Shown here in pieces: positions 28,902-37,156 of a DNA stretch of 64,000 nt; position 1 is the first letter of the stretch, and each line of letters begins with the position of its first letter. The position numbers and the translations under genes were made by a program. This DNA is from Spirochaetales bacterium. GTDB taxonomy: Bacteria > Spirochaetota > Spirochaetia > Sphaerochaetales > Sphaerochaetaceae. The notes beneath the pieces were generated by a model. It did not search any database. It had not been told where the DNA came from and was given only the letters and a program-made list of their open reading frames with translations. The stretch lies in NCBI GenBank assembly GCA_018433865.1, contig JAHDQJ010000022.1, positions 27,194 to 91,193 on the forward strand, written 5' to 3'.

Positions 28902-29983
28902 GCCGCAAGAAAAACTTTTTTGCCGGACCGTCGGTGATGCCGATGGAGGTCCTGCAGCAGTTGCACGACGATTTGCTCGATTACAAGGGTGCAGGCCTTT
29001 CGATGATCGAGGCGAGTCATCGCGGACAACCGTTCGAGGACATGTATCATGAATGCCTCTCGTTGCTCAGGGAGTTGATGGGCATCCCCGAGAACTACGA
29101 TGTGTTCTTCCTTGGCGGCGGTGCCACGTTGCAATTCGCGATGATCCCGATGAACTTCCTGAAACCGGGATCGGTTGCCGACTACATCAAGAGCGGAACC
29201 TGGGCGAACAAGGCGACCAGCGATGCGAAGAAGATCGGAAAGGTCAACCTCTACTACGATGGGACCGATCACAATTTTGCCAGCTTGCCCGATCCGAAAT
29301 CGGTGAAACCTTCCGAAGGATCCAGTTATCTCTATCTTTGCTCCAATGAGACGATCGGGGGGATCGAGTGGCAGGGCTGGCCTGAGACCGGCGATGTCCC
29401 GCTGATCGCAGACATGTCGAGCGACTTGCTCAGCCGCCCGGTCCCTGTCGATCGGTTCGCGATGATCTACGGAGGAGTACAGAAGAACCTCGGTCCGGCA
29501 GGTGCCACCTTGGTCATCCTCCGCAAGGACATGCTCGAACGACAGAACGGGAATCTTCCCGCATATCTCGATTACAGTCTCCACGCGAACGATGAGGGTC
29601 TCTACAATACGCCTCCGGTATTCTCCATCTGGGCAGTGAAGCTCGTGCTCGAGTGGATCAAGCGCAACGGTGGAGCGGAGGGCATGGCGAAGCGTGCCGA
29701 CCTGAAGTCTTCCATCATCTATCGGGCAATCGATTCCAGCGACGGGTTCTATCGCAGTCCCGTCGATGCGCGATACCGTTCGAAGATGAACATCGTGTTC
29801 AGGATGGCCAACGAGGAACTTGAGAAGAAATTCCTGGCGGAGGCAAAGAGCGCCGGGATGCTCGGGCTCAAGGGGCACCGGAGTGTCGGTGGCCTGCGTG
29901 CATCCATTTACAATGCACTTCCAGTCGAGGATGTACAGGCGCTTGCCGATCTCATGAAGGAATTCCAGAGAGTGAGCGGGTGA
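28898..29983 (+). CDS. serC: Phosphoserine aminotransferase
   Basis: A 361-residue PLP enzyme converting 3-phosphohydroxypyruvate and glutamate to phosphoserine. It opens with KNFFAGPSVMP; FLGGGATLQFAMIPMN binds PLP, the PLP lysine is in YGGVQKNLGPAG (about residue 200), and GLKGHRSVGGLRASIYNA is the C-terminal substrate motif. It overlaps serA by four bases and the lrp gene by one base (TGATG), so the three genes form an operon. Confidence 0.95.
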   Translation: MSRKKNFFAGPSVMPMEVLQQLHDDLLDYKGAGLSMIEASHRGQPFEDMYHECLSLLRELMGIPENYDVFFLGGGATLQFAMIPMNFLKPGSVADYIKSGTWANKATSDAKKIGKVNLYYDGTDHNFASLPDPKSVKPSEGSSYLYLCSNETIGGIEWQGWPETGDVPLIADMSSDLLSRPVPVDRFAMIYGGVQKNLGPAGATLVILRKDMLERQNGNLPAYLDYSLHANDEGLYNTPPVFSIWAVKLVLEWIKRNGGAEGMAKRADLKSSIIYRAIDSSDGFYRSPVDARYRSKMNIVFRMANEELEKKFLAEAKSAGMLGLKGHRSVGGLRASIYNALPVEDVQALADLMKEFQRVSG

Positions 29984-30435
29984 TGAAGAAGATAGACGAA
30001 ACCAACAAGGCCATCATCAGGCAATTGGCCGATGGAAGGAAACCGTTCAGTGCGATTGCCGAAGAGCTTTCGATCACCGAGAACACTGTACGTGCGCGAG
30101 TGAACAAGCTCATGGAAGAGGGGATCTTGCAGATCTCGGGGTTGATCAATCCCGAGAGTGTCCCCGGGGTCCAGGTGGTCATGATGGGAGTCAAGCTGAA
30201 GACACTCGATCTCGGGCGCAAGGCCCAGGAGTTCTCCCGCTTGCGGGGAGTCGTCTCGGCGGTCGTCGTGACAGGGAGGTATGATCTCATCGTGCAGGTC
30301 ATCCTCAGCGAGGAGGAGGGCCTGAGCCTGCTGGATTTCTTCAAGAAAGAACTGGCGAAGGTTCCCGAGATCCTCGAGGTGGAGACCTTCGTCGTCTACC
30401 AATCGCACAATTATCTGGTTCCTTTCATCCTGTAG
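29983..30435 (+). CDS. Lrp/AsnC family transcriptional regulator
   Basis: A 150-residue regulator with an N-terminal winged helix (ETNKAIIRQLADGRKPFSAIAEEL, then SITENTVRARVNKLMEEGIL) and a C-terminal RAM ligand domain containing VVVTGRYDLIVQVI. Lrp-type proteins sense amino acids, so control of the serine genes that precede it is the simplest role. AsnC/Lrp proteins (DoeX) also regulate ectoine catabolism in proteobacteria, and the ectoine-like operon starts just downstream, but a strong terminator separates them. The start may be ATG 29983 or GTG 29980. Confidence 0.88.
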   Translation: MKKIDETNKAIIRQLADGRKPFSAIAEELSITENTVRARVNKLMEEGILQISGLINPESVPGVQVVMMGVKLKTLDLGRKAQEFSRLRGVVSAVVVTGRYDLIVQVILSEEEGLSLLDFFKKELAKVPEILEVETFVVYQSHNYLVPFIL

Positions 30436-30452
30436 CCGGATTTTCCATGGTC

Positions 30453-30488
30453 CCCGACCGGAACGATTCCTGTTCCGGTCGGGTGTTT
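30453..30488 (+). terminator. Terminator of serA-serC-lrp
   Basis: A perfect 12-bp stem (CCCGACCGGAAC with GTTCCGGTCGGG, loop of seven) is followed by TGTTT. Confidence 0.85.
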
Positions 30489-30552
30489 CCCTTTCCTTCG
30501 TGATGTACATGAGTATGCATGGCTTTCCTGACGGATAAAATTTTGCATCCAA

Positions 30553-30568
30553 TTGCGGAATAGCGCAA
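30553..30568. promoter_or_regulatory. Palindrome TTGCG-N6-CGCAA upstream of iclR
   Basis: A perfect 5-bp inverted repeat with a 6-base centre sits about 65 bases before the iclR -35 box, in AT-rich DNA. IclR proteins bind palindromes of about this size, so it is a candidate operator for the operon that follows. Confidence 0.35.
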
Positions 30569-30633
30569 AATCAGCAATAATATATTAGTTAATTCATGAG
30601 TTACGAAGCAATAATGGTTTTTTTAGATTTTTG

Positions 30634-30662
30634 TTGACAGATGGGGAAGTGCCCCGCATAAT
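30634..30662 (+). promoter_or_regulatory. Promoter of the ectoine-type operon
   Basis: TTGACA (30634-30639), 17 bases and CATAAT (30657-30662) end 5 bases before the ATG of iclR, so the mRNA is probably leaderless. The spacer contains the inverted repeat GGGG-N5-CCCC. Just inside the gene, TGTTTCA (30669-30675) and TGAAACA (30700-30706) are exact inverted copies, and TGTTCA-N5-TGAAACA (30689-30706) is a near-palindrome that resembles operators of IclR-family proteins such as KdgR. Autorepression by IclR is therefore likely. Confidence 0.6.
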
Positions 30663-30667
30663 AAAGT

Positions 30668-31474
30668 ATGTTTCAACAAATAAACGCGTGTTCAAATAAT
30701 GAAACATCCTACCAGTTGGCAACGACGGTAATGAAGGCATTCAATTTGCTTGAGTTTATCAGCAGCAACCAACCGGTGCAAGCTCCCACGATGTGCAAGG
30801 GACTTGGATTGACACGCGCGAACCTTCACCGGCTCCTCTACACGCTCATGACCCTGGGATACATCGAGAAGTCGAGGATGGGCTATCAGTTGAGCCTGAA
30901 ACTGTTCCAGCTCGGCAGTACGGTTCCGATAAAGGAACAGCTGCGCGAATCAGCGAAGACGAAGATGTATGATCTGGAGCGGATCGCGAATGAGAACATC
31001 TATCTTACGGTCCTCTACCACGACATGGTCATCGCAATCGAAGAGGTGAAAAGTTCCCACACGGTGGTGCTCAATCCCGATGTCACGTACACCTATCCGG
31101 TGAATTCGTGCGCATCGGGAAAATTGTTGTTGTCCAGCCTCTCTGATGAGGAGCTGGATCGGTACGTCGAGAACGTGATCTTCATCAGGAAGACCCCGCG
31201 TACCATCATGGACAAGGAAGAGTTCAAGCGATTGGTGAGACAGTCGGCACAGCAGGGATATGCGACGGAGATACTGGAGTTCGGAAACCATCTCAACTCA
31301 GTTGCCGCTCCGCTGTACAACCGCGATGGCGAGGTGATCGCCACCATAGCGATCTCAGGACCGTCGATGCGGTTGACCGAAGAACGGATGAAGGAATTGA
31401 TTCCGCCGCTCAAGGAGATGGCGGATCACATATCGAAAAGCATGAGTTATAACAAAAAGTCCCCTTCCCGGTAG
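30668..31474 (+). CDS. IclR family transcriptional regulator, first gene of the ectoine-type operon
   Basis: A 268-residue IclR-type regulator. The N-terminal winged helix spans about residues 20-80 (VMKAFNLLEFISSNQ, GLTRANLHRLLYTL, LGYIEKS), followed by a C-terminal GAF-like effector domain with YPVNSCASGKLLLSSL and NSVAAPLYNRDGEVIATIAISG. ATG 30668 has no Shine-Dalgarno sequence but stands 5 bases after the -10 box; starting at a later Met would cut the winged helix. It is 32 bases from the aminotransferase gene with no terminator between, so it is cotranscribed with the catabolic genes. Its effector is presumably a pathway intermediate; the ectoine link comes from context only. Confidence 0.85.
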   Translation: MFQQINACSNNETSYQLATTVMKAFNLLEFISSNQPVQAPTMCKGLGLTRANLHRLLYTLMTLGYIEKSRMGYQLSLKLFQLGSTVPIKEQLRESAKTKMYDLERIANENIYLTVLYHDMVIAIEEVKSSHTVVLNPDVTYTYPVNSCASGKLLLSSLSDEELDRYVENVIFIRKTPRTIMDKEEFKRLVRQSAQQGYATEILEFGNHLNSVAAPLYNRDGEVIATIAISGPSMRLTEERMKELIPPLKEMADHISKSMSYNKKSPSR

Positions 31475-31506
31475 AAGCCGGAGTTGCTGGGCAAAGGAGA
31501 ATAGGT

Positions 31507-32889
31507 ATGGATAATGAGAAGATGTTCCAGGAAATGTCTCTGCAGGGTGCTCCCAAGATCGTTGCGGTGCCTCCCGGGCCGAAGTCGCAAGATATCTTGA
31601 AGTATCAGGCTGAGCATGAGAGCTCCGCGGTCTCGTACTCGAAGGGCATGCCGATGGCAATCGCCAGGGGCAAGGGAGCTACGCTGGAGGATGTCGACGG
31701 CAACATCTATATTGATATGTTCAGTGGTGCCGGCGTGATGGCTCTCGGTCATGGTCATCCGGAAGTGCTGAAGGCTGCACATGAGCAGATCGACAAGGTC
31801 ACCCACACGCTGGACATTCCTTCCGAGACCCGCATGAAGATGGTCCAGGCGTTGCGCAAGGTCCTTCCCAAGGAGCTCACCAGGGTGTTCTTCGGTGGTC
31901 CCACCGGTTCAGATGCGGTCGAGCAGGCCATCAAGCTTGCAAAGTTCAACACCAAGCGGAACGGTATCATTGCATTCGAAGGTGCATACCACGGCATGAC
32001 CGGTGTCTCGCTTGCCCTCACGACCGACAGCAGCCACCGCGACGGTGTCGGCCAGCTCGTCCCGGGCATCCAGTTCATTCCTTATCCCTATGAGTACCGG
32101 AATCCGTTCGGCTGTCCCACCGAGAAGGTGCAGGATCAGGCGGCTGACTATCTCGAGCGCATCCTCGAGGACTCCCACTCCGGTTTCTCCCTTCCCGCGG
32201 CTGTCATCCTTGAGTCGGTGCAGGGCGAGGGCGGTACGATCATTCCTTCGAAGCGCTTCCTCCAGAGGGTTCGCGAGATCACCAAGAAGCACGGCGTGCT
32301 GATGATCTGTGACGAGATCCAGGCAGGACTCGGACGTACCGGCAAGATGTTCGCGTTCGAGCACGGCGAGATCGTTCCCGATATCATCACCATGAGCAAG
32401 GCGCTCGGTGGAATCGGGTTCCCCATTTCCGCGATCGCATACCGCGAGGAGCTGAATACCTGGCCCGCAGGAAAGACCATCGGAACCTTCCGTGGAAACA
32501 TGGTCGCTTTCGCAGCCGGTGCCACCGCGCTCGACTGGATGACCGAGCACAAGATTCCCGAGCGTACCGCAGAGCTTGGCAAGAAGGCGTATGCCAAGAT
32601 GAAGGAATTCGAGAAGAAGTACGACATCGTCGGCGAAGTGCGCGGAATCGGTTTGATGCTCGCCGTCGAGATGGTTGAGGACCGCGCGTCCAAGAAGCCT
32701 TCCATGGCCTTGGCGAAGAAGATCCGCAAGTATGCCCACCAGAGAGGCGTCATGATCGAAGTCGGCGGACACCACAACAACGTAGCACGTCTGCTGCCCC
32801 CGTTGGTGATCTCCGAAGAGTACCTGATGAAGGGAATCGACATCATCGAAGGCGTCATCGCAGATCTGCAGAGCGGAAAGCTCGAATAG
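31507..32889 (+). CDS. doeD: Class III aminotransferase, probably L-2,4-diaminobutyrate transaminase (DoeD-like)
   Basis: A 460-residue PLP enzyme of the class III (omega) group. FFGGPTGSDAVEQAIKLAK is close to the motif of diaminobutyrate-2-oxoglutarate transaminases (EctB and DoeD); ILESVQGEGG, CDEIQAG (D269) and the PLP lysine K298 in MSKALGG complete the site. In context it should convert L-2,4-diaminobutyrate and 2-oxoglutarate to L-aspartate 4-semialdehyde and glutamate. No ectA or ectC is near, which argues against ectoine synthesis. Length fits DoeD. Other omega-amino donors cannot be excluded from sequence alone. AAAGGAGA precedes the start; asd follows after 16 bases. Confidence 0.8.
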   Translation: MDNEKMFQEMSLQGAPKIVAVPPGPKSQDILKYQAEHESSAVSYSKGMPMAIARGKGATLEDVDGNIYIDMFSGAGVMALGHGHPEVLKAAHEQIDKVTHTLDIPSETRMKMVQALRKVLPKELTRVFFGGPTGSDAVEQAIKLAKFNTKRNGIIAFEGAYHGMTGVSLALTTDSSHRDGVGQLVPGIQFIPYPYEYRNPFGCPTEKVQDQAADYLERILEDSHSGFSLPAAVILESVQGEGGTIIPSKRFLQRVREITKKHGVLMICDEIQAGLGRTGKMFAFEHGEIVPDIITMSKALGGIGFPISAIAYREELNTWPAGKTIGTFRGNMVAFAAGATALDWMTEHKIPERTAELGKKAYAKMKEFEKKYDIVGEVRGIGLMLAVEMVEDRASKKPSMALAKKIRKYAHQRGVMIEVGGHHNNVARLLPPLVISEEYLMKGIDIIEGVIADLQSGKLE

Positions 32890-32905
32890 TCATAGGAGGA
32901 TTGAC

Positions 32906-33925
32906 ATGGCAAACAAGAAATATACCGTTGCGGTAGTCGGCGCACTTGGCGTCGTCGGAACCGAGATGATCAGCACCCTTGAGAGGAGGAACTTTCCCGT
33001 GAAGGAGTTGGTTCCCCTCGATGTGGCCAGCCAGGCCGGCAAGGAAGTCACGTTCCAGGGCAAGCAGTGGGTTACCAAGGAGGCCAAGAAAGGTGCCTTC
33101 AAGGGTGTCGATATCGCGATTTTCTCCGCTGGTGGCGATGCCAGTGCGGTTCTTGCACCCATCGCTGTCGAAGAAGGCGCGATCGTCGTCGACAACAGCA
33201 GCCAGTGGCGCATGGACCCCAATTGCCCGCTCGTGATCCCCGAGGTGAATGCCAAGGATCTCGATTGGCACAAGGGTATCATCGCGAACCCGAACTGCTC
33301 CACCACCCAGATGCTGGTGGCACTGAAGCCGTTGCATGAGGCTGCGAAGATCAAGCGCGTCGTCGTTTCCACGTACCAGGCCGTCTCCGGTTCCGGCAAG
33401 CGGGCGATCGATGGACTGTATGCCGAAGCCGAGGAGCTGATCAAGGAAGGCAAGGTCTCCGGACCCAAGGCTTACAAGAAGCAGATTGCCTTCAACCTCA
33501 TTCCCCACATCGATGTGTTCCAAGAGGGTGGCTACACCAAGGAGGAGTACAAGATGGTGAACGAGACCAAGAAGATGCTCGATCCCTCCATCAAGGTCAC
33601 TGTGACTTGTGTCCGTGTCCCCGTATGGTACGGTCACTCGGAATCGATCAACATCGAGACGGAGAAGAAGCTCACCGCCGACGAGGCTCGTGCCATCCTG
33701 GCAAAGGCCCCCGGCATCAAACTGATAGACGATCCCTCGAAGGAACTGTATCCGACACCGCTCGAGAGCAATGATGAGGATCTGACGATGGTCGGTAGGA
33801 TTCGCGAGGACTATACGATCGCCAACGGTCTCAACTTCTGGTGCGTCTCGAACAACATCCGCAAGGGTGCCGCGTTGAACGCCGTCCAGATCGCGGAAAC
33901 CTTGATCGAGAGGGGTTTGGTATAA
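32906..33925 (+). CDS. asd: Aspartate-semialdehyde dehydrogenase (phosphorylating)
   Basis: A 339-residue Asd of the NADP-dependent phosphorylating type. VVGALGVVGTEMI is the nucleotide loop, C131 in NPNCSTTQ is the catalytic thiol, TYQAVSGSGK is typical, and the general-base His lies in VPVWYGHSES. In biosynthesis it reduces aspartyl phosphate; here, just after the DABA transaminase whose product is aspartate semialdehyde, the reverse direction (semialdehyde + phosphate + NADP to aspartyl phosphate + NADPH) is the likely flux. It occupies the position that the non-phosphorylating DoeC has in proteobacterial ectoine clusters. The amidohydrolase starts right after its stop codon. Confidence 0.9.
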   Translation: MANKKYTVAVVGALGVVGTEMISTLERRNFPVKELVPLDVASQAGKEVTFQGKQWVTKEAKKGAFKGVDIAIFSAGGDASAVLAPIAVEEGAIVVDNSSQWRMDPNCPLVIPEVNAKDLDWHKGIIANPNCSTTQMLVALKPLHEAAKIKRVVVSTYQAVSGSGKRAIDGLYAEAEELIKEGKVSGPKAYKKQIAFNLIPHIDVFQEGGYTKEEYKMVNETKKMLDPSIKVTVTCVRVPVWYGHSESINIETEKKLTADEARAILAKAPGIKLIDDPSKELYPTPLESNDEDLTMVGRIREDYTIANGLNFWCVSNNIRKGAALNAVQIAETLIERGLV

Positions 33926-35107
33926 ATGATGGATATCCGAGAGGCTGTCAGATCACATAACGATGAACTCATAGCTTTGCGGAGGGATTTCCATGCTCAT
34001 CCCGAGCTGGGATTCCAGGAATTCCGGACGTCCCGGAAGATCGAGCAATACCTGAAGGCACTGGGGATGGAACCTATGAAGATCTCCACTACCGGGGTGG
34101 TTGCCCTTCTGAAGGGACGAACGGACGACGGACCGGTCCTGCTCATGCGGGCCGACATGGATGCGCTTCCCGTGGAAGAGCAGACCGGTCTTCCGTTTGC
34201 TTCCGAGCACAAGGGGTTGATGCACGCGTGCGGACATGACGCCCATATGTCCATGATGCTCACCGCTGCGAAGATACTTTCGCAGATGAAGGATTCGTTC
34301 GACGGTACGATCAAGTTCGTCTTCCAGCCGAACGAGGAGATTGCCGGTGCGCAGATCATGATCGATGATGGTGTCTTGGAGAATCCGAAGGTCGATGCAG
34401 CGATGGGAATCCACATCTGGTCTCCGCTTCCGAGCGGGACGATCGGTGTGAAAGCCGGGGCAGTCACTTCTTCGATGGATGTCTTCAAGGTCACCATCAA
34501 GGGAAGGGGCGGTCACACCGGCTATCCCGAAAGTGCGGTCGATCCGGTCGTGTGTGCGACCGCGGTCGTCCAGCAGGTGCAATCGATCCAGACCAGGTTC
34601 GTCAGTCCGATGAAACCGATCGCGCTGATGTTCGGCCGGATCTCAGGCGGAACGAAGAACAACATCATTCCCGACAGCGTCGAGCTCGAGGGGACGATCA
34701 GGTACCAGTTCGCAACGAAACCGGGCAATGCCGACAATCCTACGGACAAGTTCAAGCAGATGGTCACCGACATCTGTACGGTGTACGGATGCATCTGCAC
34801 GTTCGATTTCAACCACGAGAACGATGCGGTGATCAACGATCCGAAAATGAGTGCACTCTCGTATGATGTGGCAAAGGAAATCGTCGGTGAAGAGAATGTC
34901 GTTGCACACGCTTCGATGGCTTGCGAGGATTTCGCTGCGTTCGGAGAGCACGTGCCGGCCTCTTTCGCATTCATAGGAACTGCGAGCGAGGATGCACGGA
35001 GCAATTATCCGCACCACAATCCTCGGTTCACGATCGATGAGGAAACCTTGCCGATCGGAGTGCGGTTCCTGGTTGAATCTGCATTGAGGTTTTTTTCACA
35101 AAAGTAG
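33926..35107 (+). CDS. M20 family amidohydrolase, candidate N-acetyl-diaminobutyrate deacetylase
   Basis: A 393-residue M20D-type metallo-amidohydrolase (hippuricase/N-acyl amino acid hydrolase group). Metal ligands are visible: C102 and H104 in HACGHDAH, E137/E138 in QPNEE, H162 in GIHIW, and a C-terminal His in YPHHNPRF. The dimerisation insert starts near GRGGHTGYPE. Such enzymes remove acyl groups from amino acids. DoeB, the usual N-alpha-acetyl-diaminobutyrate deacetylase of the succinylglutamate-desuccinylase type, is not in this cluster, so I infer this protein does that job and releases acetate. Its ATG touches the asd stop codon. The exact substrate is unproven. Confidence 0.82.
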   Translation: MMDIREAVRSHNDELIALRRDFHAHPELGFQEFRTSRKIEQYLKALGMEPMKISTTGVVALLKGRTDDGPVLLMRADMDALPVEEQTGLPFASEHKGLMHACGHDAHMSMMLTAAKILSQMKDSFDGTIKFVFQPNEEIAGAQIMIDDGVLENPKVDAAMGIHIWSPLPSGTIGVKAGAVTSSMDVFKVTIKGRGGHTGYPESAVDPVVCATAVVQQVQSIQTRFVSPMKPIALMFGRISGGTKNNIIPDSVELEGTIRYQFATKPGNADNPTDKFKQMVTDICTVYGCICTFDFNHENDAVINDPKMSALSYDVAKEIVGEENVVAHASMACEDFAAFGEHVPASFAFIGTASEDARSNYPHHNPRFTIDEETLPIGVRFLVESALRFFSQK

Positions 35108-35144
35108 CTGATCCGTTCCCGGGCATTCGGTGTGGGAGGTATCG

Positions 35145-35342
35145 ATGCTCGGATCGGAAGAACAAGGAGGATCCTTCCATCTTTGGAAAAACGGTATATC
35201 CTGGATATGCCGGGAAGCGTTGACCTGTTCCCCTCTCGAGACAGAGGAACGGGAAAGCGGCAGGGAAGGGGGATCGGAAACGAGTATGGCGACACTCAAG
35301 AGTCGCCTTGGCAACGTGGAATTATGCGGCATGAGGTTATGA
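35145..35342 (+). CDS. Possible 65-residue small protein before the TRAP genes
   Basis: A 65-residue frame with a good ribosome-binding site (GGGAGG, 5 bases before ATG 35145) fills most of the 265-base gap between the amidohydrolase and the TRAP binding-protein gene. It is polar, rich in Glu, Ser and Gly, and matches nothing I know. Two hairpins lie in the same stretch (35227-35250 and 35288-35307), so the segment may instead be a structured RNA leader for the TRAP genes. No convincing promoter was found in it. Confidence 0.25.
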   Translation: MLGSEEQGGSFHLWKNGISWICREALTCSPLETEERESGREGGSETSMATLKSRLGNVELCGMRL

Positions 35343-35372
35343 CCGTATAAGAAAATTTTTCAGGAGGTTTTT

Positions 35373-36446
35373 ATGAAAAATCGCATCGTCCTTTTGGCGC
35401 TGATCCTGGCATTGCTGATGCCGACAGCGACGCTGTTCGCCCAGGGAGGGCAGGAAGCTGCCGTTCCCGCAGCGGACAAAGTGTACAACGTGAAGATGCC
35501 GTCCGCCGAAGCGGAAGGCGACCCGATGACCGTATGGGCACGGGAGTTCGCGGCCTACATGAAAGAAGCCACCGATGGCAAGTTCAACATCGAAGTGTTC
35601 CCCTATGGAACCCTTGGTGAGAACGATGACATCCAGGAGCTCGCACAGCTCGGCGTCGTGGAATTCGTCTTCTCCGACTACGGTTGGGTCAGCGGCTTCG
35701 TTCCCCAGGCCAACGTGCTCGCACTGCACTACATCTGGCCCTATGAGAATCTTGCCGAAGTGCTTGACTGGGTAGTCCGCAATGGTGAGTCGTTCAAGAA
35801 GATCGAAGAGAACTTCCTGAAGAACGACCTGGTTCCGCTCGGGATTTTCTTTGAAGGTTGGCAGTGGCTTACCTCCAAGAAACCCATCTCAGGACCCGCG
35901 GACCTCAAGGGCCTGAAGACCCGCGTCATGGGTTCGGAAATGCTGACCCGCGACTACCGCGCATACGGCATGGTTCCGACTCCGATGGCGTATGGTGAGA
36001 TCTACAGCGCACTGCAGACCGGCCTGATCGATGCACAGAGCCAGCCGATGTTCGCTAACTTCAGCATGGCCTTCTATGAAGTTGCCGACCACTTCGTGCA
36101 GCTTTGGGCAGAACCGTTCCTCGGAATTCCCCAGGTCAACAGGGCTTTCTGGGAATCCTTGCCCGCAGAGTATCAGAGCCTGATCAAGAACTGGTGGCTC
36201 GACAAGATCATCTCTTCGGTCAACTGGGTTGACGCGAACAACGAAGAGCTGATGAAGAAGATCAAGCAGAATCGTCCTGTCGTGACGTTCTATGAGTTCA
36301 CCGATGCCCAGATTGCCGAGTTGCGCAAGCTGGCAGTGGAGACGGTCTATCCCAAGTTCCCCGAAGTTGGCAAGGAAGGGTCCGCTGACCTCCTCCAGAC
36401 GCTGCTGAAGGATATCGAGCTTGCGAAGAAAGCCGTGGCAAAATGA
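35373..36446 (+). CDS. TRAP transporter substrate-binding protein (DctP family)
   Basis: A 357-residue periplasmic binding protein with a signal peptide (residues 1-24, ending LFAQGG). The family signature is seen in DLKGLKTRVMGSEMLTRDYRAYG, with the substrate-carboxylate-binding arginine in KTRV, and in EIYSALQTGLIDAQSQPM. It delivers substrate to the two membrane subunits that follow. Ectoine and hydroxyectoine binding is inferred from its place among doe/eut-like genes; TeaA and UehA, known ectoine receptors, belong to this family. An ideal AGGAGG precedes the start. A stable stem-loop follows the gene, which would favour higher levels of this subunit. Confidence 0.85.
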   Translation: MKNRIVLLALILALLMPTATLFAQGGQEAAVPAADKVYNVKMPSAEAEGDPMTVWAREFAAYMKEATDGKFNIEVFPYGTLGENDDIQELAQLGVVEFVFSDYGWVSGFVPQANVLALHYIWPYENLAEVLDWVVRNGESFKKIEENFLKNDLVPLGIFFEGWQWLTSKKPISGPADLKGLKTRVMGSEMLTRDYRAYGMVPTPMAYGEIYSALQTGLIDAQSQPMFANFSMAFYEVADHFVQLWAEPFLGIPQVNRAFWESLPAEYQSLIKNWWLDKIISSVNWVDANNEELMKKIKQNRPVVTFYEFTDAQIAELRKLAVETVYPKFPEVGKEGSADLLQTLLKDIELAKKAVAK

Positions 36447-36456
36447 GTTGATATGT

Positions 36457-36504
36457 GACGTTTCGTATTCCCGGGAGCAATCCCGGGAATACACTGCAAA
36501 CGTC
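36457..36504 (+). other. Long mRNA hairpin between TRAP binding protein and membrane subunits
   Basis: GTATTCCCGGG (36465-36475) and CCCGGGAATAC (36482-36492) form a perfect 11-bp stem, extended by GACGTTT/AAACGTC (36457-36463 and 36498-36504) across an internal loop. There is no T run, so it probably stabilises the upstream message or weakens read-through, rather than ending transcription. Confidence 0.7.
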
Positions 36505-36526
36505 TCATCCATGAAAGGTAATCATA

Positions 36527-37156
36527 ATGAGTAATACACAAAAGGATACGCAAGGCAGCATCCCCATCCGCAAGCATTTTGTAGGACTGTGGCGATGGGT
36601 CGATCACATCGAGGCTTTCGTGCTTGCGACGAGTACTGCTTTCCTGGCGATCTTGCTGATCATCAACGTGATCTCAAGGAACATAGGCAAGAGCATCTAT
36701 TTCGCAGAGGAGATATCGAAGCTGTTCATCATCCTCATCACATTCACCGGTTCGAGCTATGCTGCGCGAAAAGCACGGCACATCAGGATGGGGGCGATTC
36801 TCGAACTGTTGCCCGCCAAGATCGAAAAGGTCATCGTGATCATCGTAAGCTTCATCAGTGCCTTGGTGATGTTCGTCCTTGCCTACTATTCATTTCGTTA
36901 CATGAATGAACTTCGTATCCGTGAGACGACCACTCCCGCCTTGGGCGCACCGTACTGGTACTTCATCATCATCGCTCCGATCATGCTCTGCACCTCGGGC
37001 ATACAGTTCTTGCGAACTGTGCTGAAGAACTTCCAAGAGAAGGATGTGTGGCTTTCCCCTGAACAACAGAGTGAGTTCGAAGACGAGCAGACGATGATCG
37101 AAGGGGTCCTGGCTGAAGATGATGGTGCGAACTGGAAACTGAAGGAGACAACATAA
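36527..37156 (+). CDS. TRAP transporter small membrane subunit (DctQ family)
   Basis: A 209-residue protein with four transmembrane helices (starting near residues 25, 60, 105 and 145). The segment EEISKLFIILITFTGSSYAA with following RKARHIRMG is typical of DctQ/YiaM subunits. It is the small partner of the DctM channel and needed for transport. AAAGG precedes ATG 36527. It overlaps the next gene by one base (TAATG). Confidence 0.87.
   Translation: MSNTQKDTQGSIPIRKHFVGLWRWVDHIEAFVLATSTAFLAILLIINVISRNIGKSIYFAEEISKLFIILITFTGSSYAARKARHIRMGAILELLPAKIEKVIVIIVSFISALVMFVLAYYSFRYMNELRIRETTTPALGAPYWYFIIIAPIMLCTSGIQFLRTVLKNFQEKDVWLSPEQQSEFEDEQTMIEGVLAEDDGANWKLKETT

Noticed and set aside
29983..30435. 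The Lrp/AsnC gene as the DoeX regulator of the ectoine-type operon.
   Set aside because: It is in the serA-serC operon and separated by a strong terminator. The role stays possible but is not claimed.
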